A DNA stretch of 29,570 nucleotides from DATKIY01 sp035543875 (GTDB lineage Bacteria > Actinomycetota > Actinomycetes > JAHEKZ01): NCBI GenBank assembly GCA_035543875.1, contig DATKIY010000245.1, positions 1 through 29,570 on the forward strand, read 5' to 3'. The notes under the pieces were generated by a model that had not been told where the DNA came from, ran no database searches, and saw nothing but the letters and a program-made list of their open reading frames with translations. Below, piece by piece: positions 7,424 through 13,540 of the stretch (positions are counted from its first letter, which is position 1; each line of letters opens with the position of its first letter). The translations under genes were made by a program, and so were the position numbers.

Positions 7424-8428
7424 TCACCCCTCGCGTTGGTGTTGTTGTGCTAGGTCCTGCAAGCGACGAATATCGATGATGTCTGCCTTGGCGGCAGCCA
7501 GCCGAACCGGTGTAATGGCCACCAACGTCGAGGTCCGACGGCCACCTTCAAGGACTGCTCGTTCGCCCAGGATCGCGCCCGGGCCCACTTGAGCGACACG
7601 TTCGCCGTCGACCTCGACGCCGAGTACGCCATCGAGAAGCAGAAATAGCTCGTCCCCCGGTTCACCCTGTTTCGTGACGAAGGAGCCTTCCGGCAGCCGA
7701 CGCACATCTGGCCGCTTGCCCGCTTTCATAATCTGGCTGGACATCTGGCGTTCGAGCTCGGTCTCGGCGGCTGTAACAAGCGCCGGAGAATCCTGCTCGC
7801 CCCACGGAGTGCGATCACCGAAAGAGTGCGCAACCCAGGTTTTCTGGTCTGTTACACCGCTCTTCAGCGCCAACTTGCCGTCCGTGCCGTAGACCCAATG
7901 ACGCGGGAACGCACTTGCTCCAGCGAGCTCGACCTTCGTTTGTCCATCCGCGAGAACGGTCAGCTCCAGCGTCGTCCAAACGATCGGCGCTTGCCACTGC
8001 ACGAACGGTGGGTGAGGAACCGGACGTGGCAGCGGAACACCGGTCCTTCCACCAACCGTTTGACGGAATAGCACACTTCCCTCGCCGATCACCGGCTCCG
8101 GCTGCATGTCGGGAAGGGTGACCGCCCGGAAAGTTGCGCCAACCTTGGCGACCCTGACAGTTGTCGATCCGATCACAATTCCCGCCTCTGGGTTGAGACC
8201 AGCAGCGAGGATTCGACCGTCCTCGACATCTACCCAGCCCGACAGCACGTTCGCGAATCGAAAAGCATCGCTATCACGCAGGGATCGAACCTGCTCAACA
8301 CTTTCAACAACGTCGGGTGGAGGAGCGTCATAGTGGGCAACGCCAAGGTCGAATCCACCCTTGAGCGCACCGTGGACGGACTCGCTGGGGATCCATGAGA
8401 TTGATATGGCCTGAGCTTCGATGCGCAT
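7424..8428 (-). CDS. Cyclic-nucleotide-binding domain protein with unassigned N-terminal domain
   Basis: A 334-aa soluble protein. The C-terminal quarter (about residues 240-325) is a Crp-type cyclic-nucleotide-binding domain: EGSFVTKQGEPGDELFLLLDG, then GAILGERAVLEGGRRTSTL, the phosphate-binding cassette with Arg298. There is no helix-turn-helix after it, so it is not a Crp-type regulator. Residues 1-230 form a beta-rich-looking domain I do not recognise; it ends in a HSFGDRTPWGEQDSP stretch. It probably changes activity on binding cAMP or cGMP. An adenylate cyclase-domain protein lies elsewhere in the window, but no direct link is shown. It appears to be first in the minus-strand operon, divergent from the membrane protein gene at 8552. 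Confidence 0.82.
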   Translation of the reverse strand: MRIEAQAISISWIPSESVHGALKGGFDLGVAHYDAPPPDVVESVEQVRSLRDSDAFRFANVLSGWVDVEDGRILAAGLNPEAGIVIGSTTVRVAKVGATFRAVTLPDMQPEPVIGEGSVLFRQTVGGRTGVPLPRPVPHPPFVQWQAPIVWTTLELTVLADGQTKVELAGASAFPRHWVYGTDGKLALKSGVTDQKTWVAHSFGDRTPWGEQDSPALVTAAETELERQMSSQIMKAGKRPDVRRLPEGSFVTKQGEPGDELFLLLDGVLGVEVDGERVAQVGPGAILGERAVLEGGRRTSTLVAITPVRLAAAKADIIDIRRLQDLAQQHQREG

Positions 8429-8450
8429 TACAGGTTCCCGTCACCGTCGG

Positions 8451-8481
8451 TTGTGGTCACGCTGGCTGGTACGGGTATAAC
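8451..8481 (+). promoter_or_regulatory. Weak candidate promoter for the 8552 gene
   Basis: TTGTGG (8451-8456) and TATAAC (8476-8481) resemble -35 and -10 boxes, but the 19-base spacing is long. They sit in the 123-base region between divergent genes, upstream of a strong AGGGGGGAA ribosome-binding site. Promoters for both directions must lie here; this assignment is tentative. Confidence 0.25.
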
Positions 8482-8551
8482 CCAGGAATACTGAGAATGG
8501 AAGGGCAGACCCCCTACACTTCGCTGATCGCAACATCCGCTAAGGGGGGAA

Positions 8552-9262
8552 ATGTCCGCGCCGGTGGAGTCCGTAACAGCAACGCAGCCCGGTGCCGGCG
8601 GCATAACCGAAAGTCGTGGTCCTGTTTTCATTGCCGGGGCAGTCTTTCTCGCAGTTTTCACCATCGCCGTGGTCGTCGTTCTAGTCATCAGTTTCACCTC
8701 CGGCGTCCCGACCCACGCCGTCAGCAGCGGCACGGATTCGCCGGACGCGGCCACGGTCTCAACAGAGGGTGTCTCACTTGTCCTTCCGGCGGGCTGGCGC
8801 GAAATACCAAGCGACGACTTTGAGGTGTTCCTTGCCAGAGCGGGTGACGAGCACCCGCCGCTGGCTTCGGCATTTCAACGGATATCGAACGTAATGGCCG
8901 AGCATGAGTTCGCCCTGTTTGCCTATCGCCAGAGCACGTCCACCGACGCGCTCATCGACAACGTGAACCTCTTGGTCCGGACCAGCGGAGCCGTAGCTCC
9001 CGACACGCTTGCTGCTGCGATTGAGCAACAGCTACAGGACACCGGAGCCCATGCCATAGTTAGCACTGCCATCACGGTGAACGGTCGAGATGCCCTCAAG
9101 ATGACTTTTCAAATCCATACGTCCACCATGCGATCGACGGTGTATACCACCCAATACTTCGTTTTCGGCAGCGACAAGTTGGCGGTCCTGACCATTGGGA
9201 CTGGAGAGCCAGACCAAGGTGAGGACGCGGCCGCCATCGCCGAAAGCATCACCTTCGACTGA
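8552..9262 (+). CDS. Single-pass membrane protein, paralogue of the next gene
   Basis: A 236-aa protein with one membrane helix (about residues 23-50) and a C-terminal domain predicted outside the cell. The outer domain (about 70-236) begins VSLVLPAGWREIPSDDF and contains DNVNLLVRTSG, a VNGRDALKMTF segment and a closing GEPDQGEDAAAIAESI. The same pattern occurs in the next protein, so the two arose by duplication. The outer domain recalls small PsbP/LpqN-like modules of actinobacterial envelope proteins, but that is a loose resemblance. No catalytic residues are evident. ATG at 8552 follows AGGGGGGAA. Confidence 0.78.
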   Translation: MSAPVESVTATQPGAGGITESRGPVFIAGAVFLAVFTIAVVVVLVISFTSGVPTHAVSSGTDSPDAATVSTEGVSLVLPAGWREIPSDDFEVFLARAGDEHPPLASAFQRISNVMAEHEFALFAYRQSTSTDALIDNVNLLVRTSGAVAPDTLAAAIEQQLQDTGAHAIVSTAITVNGRDALKMTFQIHTSTMRSTVYTTQYFVFGSDKLAVLTIGTGEPDQGEDAAAIAESITFD

Positions 9263-9302
9263 ATCACCTCAAACGACTGAATTGAAAGACGGAAAGGGAA
9301 GC

Positions 9303-10121
9303 ATGTCGAGTCCGCCTGCAGGTTGGTACCCGGATCCAACAAGTGTCGCCTCGGGGGGGCTTCGCTGGTGGGATGGAACGAACTGGACCGACAACGTCTC
9401 CCAGGGCGTAGCGCCGAGCCCACAACCCGGTGCGCAACCACACGGGTCGCACGCCGCACCTGCTGGAGCGAAGACAAACCGAAGCTTGGGTTTTGGCGTC
9501 CTCGTTGGCGTTCTTGCACTGTTTATCGTTGGTCTCATCGCGGCAGTCGCAGTGAGCATCATCACGACCGACTCAGCAACGACCGTTGCGCAACCGAAGG
9601 GCAAGGCCGTCGGATCTGATACTGCGACGGTCGTCTTGCCCGACGGCTGGAAGGAGGTCCCACTGGGCGATGAGGATTTACAGGGGTTCATCGACCAGGC
9701 GCAAGCTCGCGCACCACAGATGGCAGCAGCGCTTAAGAACTCGCTAACCGGTGTGAAAAGTTCTGACTTTGTTCTGTACGCAATCCGGGAAAAGACGTCA
9801 TCGGAAGAGTTCGTCGACAACGTCAACCTGCTTGTTCAGCCCAGCAACGGGTCGGATCTCGACTCGGTCTCAGAACAAGCTACGAGCGAACTCGGCCAAC
9901 TTGGTGCAACGAACATCTCAAGCAGCGAAATCAAGATCGGCGTACACGACGCTGTCAAAATGACGTACACCATCGATCTGGCGGCTCCTGGGCAGTCCCT
10001 GTACGGATCGCAGTACTACATGGTTGAGGGGGACTCGGTCGCCATTTTGACGATTACCACGAGGGACCCCGACCAGGGAAGTGACGCCACGGCGCTAGCA
10101 CAAAGCCTGCGGGTTGGATGA
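9303..10121 (+). CDS. DUF2510 membrane protein with the same outer domain
   Basis: A 272-aa protein. Residues 5-32 form a DUF2510 motif (PAGWYPDP, then LRWWDGTNWTD), a short Trp-rich module common at the cytoplasmic end of actinobacterial membrane proteins. A Pro/Ala/Gly-rich linker and one membrane helix (about 62-88) follow, then an outer domain with LPDGWKEVP, DNVNLLVQPSN, VHDAVKMTY and DPDQGSDATALAQSL. These match the preceding protein position by position. The start is ATG at 9303, supported by GAAAGGGAAG just upstream; the frame is open further upstream but runs into the previous gene. It begins 40 bases after its paralogue and is probably co-transcribed. Function unknown. Confidence 0.82.
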   Translation: MSSPPAGWYPDPTSVASGGLRWWDGTNWTDNVSQGVAPSPQPGAQPHGSHAAPAGAKTNRSLGFGVLVGVLALFIVGLIAAVAVSIITTDSATTVAQPKGKAVGSDTATVVLPDGWKEVPLGDEDLQGFIDQAQARAPQMAAALKNSLTGVKSSDFVLYAIREKTSSEEFVDNVNLLVQPSNGSDLDSVSEQATSELGQLGATNISSSEIKIGVHDAVKMTYTIDLAAPGQSLYGSQYYMVEGDSVAILTITTRDPDQGSDATALAQSLRVG

Positions 10122-10150
10122 AGCCCTCGCCGGTGCGCCATGATGGCTAG

Positions 10151-11050
10151 ATGACAGGGCCAGGTTCGATCGACGAGCCAACTGAACCAGCCCACGCGCC
10201 CCCTGTCGCGTCGCCAACCTCTGGCGAACTGGTTGTGAGTTCGAGGCCACTTCCTCCCGAGGCTCTCGCGGAGGCGGTTCTGGGTGTCGTCGCGATCGCG
10301 ATCGAGACGCTGCGCACCGGGATGGTTGGGCGGCGACCAGGGCCATCGGTTCCCGTCGACGCTGCCCTTGAGGTCACCTGGCAGGTCTGCTCACGATCCA
10401 TCCGCACCATGGAGCTGGTAGCGCGTGCTAGCGCGCCGGTTGGCCATTTACTCGTCAACCCGCCCATGGTTCCCACGGCGATACGACCGGCGACTCTCGT
10501 CAGCGACGCTTCGACGGCGTGGAGGCAGCGACTCCCCCAGGCTGTAGCGGCGACGTCGCAAATTCGCGACGCCGTAGTCCCCAGCGTTGTCGACCAGGTC
10601 GTCACGTCCATAAATCTCACCGAGCTCGTGCTTCGTCGAGTGGACCTCGGAAGGATTGTCACAAGCGCGCTAGACCAACTCGATCTGACAGACATCGTCA
10701 TAGAGCGGGTCGACCTCAATCGAGTGGCCAACGCGGTCCTCGATCAGATCGACCTCGATCAGATTGCGCGCGACCGCATGGACCTCATGGGGTTGGCTGA
10801 GTATGTCGTCGACGGCATTGATCTTCCTGAAATCATCCGTGAATCAACCGGCTCAGTGGCATCAGAGACCGTGCGCAGTGTTCGACTGCAGAGTGTCAAT
10901 GCTGACGACGCTGTACAGCGGCTGGTCGACCGAGTACTGGTATGGCGAAAGGGCCGATCTGTGGAGGCACCCACAGGGTCGCAACCCGTCGACGATGGAA
11001 CCGGAGACACTGAGTCGTCCGCTCCGGGCGAATCGGATGGGCAACCATGA
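10151..11050 (+). CDS. Protein with 23-residue repeats, coupled to an RDD protein
   Basis: A 299-aa protein I cannot name. An acidic, Pro-rich start is followed by an alpha-helical-looking region (about 35-150) and a repeat block at about 154-231. There, units begin with (hydrophobic)-(Asp/Asn)-Leu at 154, 164, 177, 187, 200, 210 and 223, an alternating 10 plus 13 residue pattern with a 23-residue period. The tail (about 265-299) is Gly/Ser/Asp-rich and probably disordered. No signal peptide or clear membrane helix is seen. It overlaps the RDD gene by ATGA, so the two proteins probably work together at the membrane. Confidence 0.75.
   Translation: MTGPGSIDEPTEPAHAPPVASPTSGELVVSSRPLPPEALAEAVLGVVAIAIETLRTGMVGRRPGPSVPVDAALEVTWQVCSRSIRTMELVARASAPVGHLLVNPPMVPTAIRPATLVSDASTAWRQRLPQAVAATSQIRDAVVPSVVDQVVTSINLTELVLRRVDLGRIVTSALDQLDLTDIVIERVDLNRVANAVLDQIDLDQIARDRMDLMGLAEYVVDGIDLPEIIRESTGSVASETVRSVRLQSVNADDAVQRLVDRVLVWRKGRSVEAPTGSQPVDDGTGDTESSAPGESDGQP
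10610..10843 (+). repeat. Coding repeat: three and a half 23-residue units
   Basis: Encodes the units INLTELVLRR/VDLGRIVTSALDQ, LDLTDIVIER/VDLNRVANAVLDQ, IDLDQIARDR/MDLMGLAEYVVDG and a partial IDLPEIIRE. The (x)(D/N)L triplet recurs every 23 residues (154, 177, 200, 223), with a second series at 164, 187 and 210. The DNA copies have diverged, so this is an old protein repeat and not a recent DNA expansion. Confidence 0.8.
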
Positions 11051-11547
11051 CACACGAAATCAGTGCGCTCCCGATTGAGGCTCGACCGTTTCAAGGCAAA
11101 CGTGCGGGGATCGTTAGTCGCGTCATCTCAAACAGTGTGGATTTCGCGGTCATCGTCCTAGTGCTCATCGGCATCTATGCATCGTGGAGTGCGTTCGTAT
11201 TCCTTCGCAACCCGCCAGGGTTCACATTCCCTAGTCCAAGCTTTTTCGGGCTCTTCGTCATCGATGCCACGCTACTCATCGCCTACTTCACGGCGGCTTG
11301 GGCGACCACAGGACGAACGTACGGCGACCATCTGATGGGGCTACGGGTCATCAACTTCAGAGGCGATCGGTTGCGTTGGATAGGCGCCCTCCTGCGGGCC
11401 GGGTTTTGCGTATTTTTTCCGATCGGCTTGTTCTGGGTCGTGATCAGCAATCAGAACCGTTCCGTGCAAGACGTCGTCCTACGTACTTCGGTTATCTATG
11501 ACTGGCGTCCCAAGCAACCACGCCCAAATTCGCGCGATCAGGTTTGA
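11047..11547 (+). CDS. RDD-family integral membrane protein
   Basis: A 166-aa membrane protein of the RDD family. It shows the family start GIVSRVISNSVDF (Arg, then Asp in the first membrane helix), further hydrophobic segments near residues 60-85 and 115-140, and the conserved TTGRTYGDHLMGLRVI loop. Some RDD proteins act as ion or proton/sodium transport components, but most are uncharacterised. Translation is coupled to the repeat protein by ATGA (11047-11050), suggesting a membrane complex. Confidence 0.87.
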   Translation: MTHEISALPIEARPFQGKRAGIVSRVISNSVDFAVIVLVLIGIYASWSAFVFLRNPPGFTFPSPSFFGLFVIDATLLIAYFTAAWATTGRTYGDHLMGLRVINFRGDRLRWIGALLRAGFCVFFPIGLFWVVISNQNRSVQDVVLRTSVIYDWRPKQPRPNSRDQV

Positions 11548-11565
11548 CCCGCCTACCCTGACCCC

Positions 11566-12135
11566 ATGGGGAAAGTGCTGGAACAGATCGACGACCGGTT
11601 ACTTGAGTTCATCCAGCGCCAACACCTCTACTTCGTTGGCACCGCTCCGAGCAGCGATGACGGACACATCAACCTGTCACCGAAGGGACACGCCGACACT
11701 TTCAGCGTCGTCGACCAGCACACAGTTGCTTACCTGGACCTGACGGGGAGCGGTGCGGAGTCGATCGCCCATCTTCGGGAAAATGGCCGGATCGTCATCA
11801 TGTTCTGCGCATTCGATGGGCCGCCCCAGATTGTCAGACTGCACGGCCGAGGCCGCGTAGTCACACCTGGCGACGATGAATGGGCAGGTTTGTTTGACCG
11901 GTTTCCCGACCGCCCTGGTGCCCGAGCCATTGTGGTCGTCGACGTCACCCGAATCAGCGACTCATGCGGTCAAGCCGTACCGCTCTACGACTACGTGGCT
12001 GACCGAGATCTGCTGTACCGGTGGGCCGAACGAAAATCAGACGAACAGCTCGACGAGTACCACCGCACGCGCAACGCGACGAGTATCGATGGGTTACCGG
12101 GGCTGCCCGCTCCCCGACGGATCAATGCTCCGTAG
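11566..12135 (+). CDS. Pyridoxamine 5'-phosphate oxidase-fold protein
   Basis: A 189-aa flavin-binding split-barrel protein. The pattern INLSPKGHADTFSVVD, then YLDLTGSGAESIAHLRENGRIVIMFCAFDGPPQIVRLHGRG, is typical of PNPOx-like proteins that bind FMN, haem or F420. It is not true PdxH: it lacks the C-terminal substrate region and has a short helical tail with YRWAERKSDEQLDEYHRTRN. It is probably a cytoplasmic oxidoreductase of unknown substrate. It ends 55 bases before bioA, in the same direction, but the strong bioA ribosome-binding site suggests separate initiation. Confidence 0.85.
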   Translation: MGKVLEQIDDRLLEFIQRQHLYFVGTAPSSDDGHINLSPKGHADTFSVVDQHTVAYLDLTGSGAESIAHLRENGRIVIMFCAFDGPPQIVRLHGRGRVVTPGDDEWAGLFDRFPDRPGARAIVVVDVTRISDSCGQAVPLYDYVADRDLLYRWAERKSDEQLDEYHRTRNATSIDGLPGLPAPRRINAP

Positions 12136-12145
12136 CAACGCGTTG
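12136..12145. promoter_or_regulatory. Possible operator palindrome upstream of bioA
   Basis: CAACGCGTTG is a perfect 10-base palindrome directly after the previous stop codon and 45 bases before bioA. A biotin-responsive repressor (BioQ or BirA type) would be expected to act here, but the sequence does not match an operator I can name with confidence. Confidence 0.25.
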
Positions 12146-12190
12146 AACCACCCGCGGACCTGATCACGGGCGCGTGGAAGGATCACAGCC

Positions 12191-13540
12191 ATGTCGGGCG
12201 AACGTTCGCGCAACCTCGCAGCGCGAGATGCTGCCAATGTTTGGCATCCATTTACCCAGCACGCGCAATGGCTTGACGACGACCCCCTGGTCATCGACCG
12301 GGCAGAAGGCATGTACCTGTTCGACGCAGAGGGACGTCGCTATCTCGACGGCATATCGTCGCTGTGGGTGACCGTGCACGGCCACAAGGTCCCCGAGATC
12401 GACAACGCGATCCGTAACCAACTCGATCGGCTGGACCACTCGACGTTCCTCGGCTTCACCCACGAACCGGGTATCGAACTTGCCGAGAAGCTGTTGTCAA
12501 CCGCTCCGAGCCCCGAACCCGGGTCCGGCCGAGCGCCACTATCTAAAGTCTTCTACGCAGGCGATGGCGCTTCAGCCGTTGAAGCGGCCATCAAGATGGC
12601 GTTTCAGGCGAAAGCACAACAAGGCGAGGATCGGCCTTACTACCTCCACGTTGCAGAGGGTTATCACGGTGACACCCTCGGCGCCGTCAGTGTCGGGGGC
12701 ATTGACTTGTTCCACCACACCTATAAACCGATCCTGCTCGAAACTCTTATGGTCAGCTCGCCTGGTGTGCTGTCAGCGGAGCAAACGCGAGTCGAGCGTG
12801 CTGGCGAAGTACTCGCCGAGCTGAGCGAACTGCTTGGACGACACGGCAGTCGCACCTGCGCAATCGTTGTTGAGCCGATGGTTCAGGCCGCAGGGGGCAT
12901 GCTGACCCACGATTCCAGTTTCCTGCGAGGAGTTCGGGACCTTGCTGATACGCACGGTGCCTACCTCGTGGCAGACGAAGTAGCTACCGGCGTCGGGCGC
13001 ACCGGCCGCATGTGGGCTGTCGAGCATGCCGACGTCGTACCGGACCTCCTGACGTGCGGGAAGGGGATCACTGGCGGCTACCTTCCGCTGTCAGCTGTCC
13101 TCGCTACCGACGAGATCTACGGGTCTTTTCTCGGGGACCCGGGTTCTGGACGCACGTTTTTTCACGGACACAGCTACACGGCCAATCCGCTTTGTGCAGC
13201 GGCCGCAATCGCCAACCTCGATCTGATGACTGATCGGAACACCGTGAGCAGAGCCGAGCAAATTGGTGAACGAATCGGCCAACTGACCAAACCGTTAGCC
13301 GATCACCCGGCCGTGCGAGAGATTAGACGCATCGGCACCATGACCGGAATCGAAGTGACCTCAAACCGCGATCGCACTGGATTCGACGTCTGTCGCCGTG
13401 CCCGCGACTTCGGCGTCATCCTCCGGCCACTTGGCGACGTGGTCGTCCTGATGCCACCACTCGCAATGCCTGACGAGCTGGTCGACGAACTAGTTGCCGT
13501 CACTGAGCGCAGCATCACTGACGTCGCGGGAAAGGTATGA
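12191..13540 (+). CDS. bioA: Adenosylmethionine-8-amino-7-oxononanoate aminotransferase
   Basis: BioA converts 8-amino-7-oxononanoate (KAPA) to 7,8-diaminononanoate (DAPA) with PLP, normally using S-adenosylmethionine as amino donor. It is 449 aa, close to the usual length. Motifs are VWHPFTQHAQW at the start, LDGISSLWVTVHGH, FYAGDGASAVEAAIKMA, AEGYHGDTLGA, the PLP-binding Asp262 in ADEVATGVGRTG, and Lys291 (the Schiff-base lysine) in TCGKGITGGYLPLSA. The class III fold is shared with BioK, which uses lysine, so the donor is not certain. The start is ATG at 12191 with GGAAGGA at 12176-12182. It is the first gene of the biotin operon and overlaps the next gene by ATGA. Confidence 0.95.
   Translation: MSGERSRNLAARDAANVWHPFTQHAQWLDDDPLVIDRAEGMYLFDAEGRRYLDGISSLWVTVHGHKVPEIDNAIRNQLDRLDHSTFLGFTHEPGIELAEKLLSTAPSPEPGSGRAPLSKVFYAGDGASAVEAAIKMAFQAKAQQGEDRPYYLHVAEGYHGDTLGAVSVGGIDLFHHTYKPILLETLMVSSPGVLSAEQTRVERAGEVLAELSELLGRHGSRTCAIVVEPMVQAAGGMLTHDSSFLRGVRDLADTHGAYLVADEVATGVGRTGRMWAVEHADVVPDLLTCGKGITGGYLPLSAVLATDEIYGSFLGDPGSGRTFFHGHSYTANPLCAAAAIANLDLMTDRNTVSRAEQIGERIGQLTKPLADHPAVREIRRIGTMTGIEVTSNRDRTGFDVCRRARDFGVILRPLGDVVVLMPPLAMPDELVDELVAVTERSITDVAGKV

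Noticed and set aside
12060..12190. A biotin-type riboswitch or BioQ box before bioA
   Set aside because: I saw only a 10-base palindrome; no match to a known operator or RNA element could be supported.
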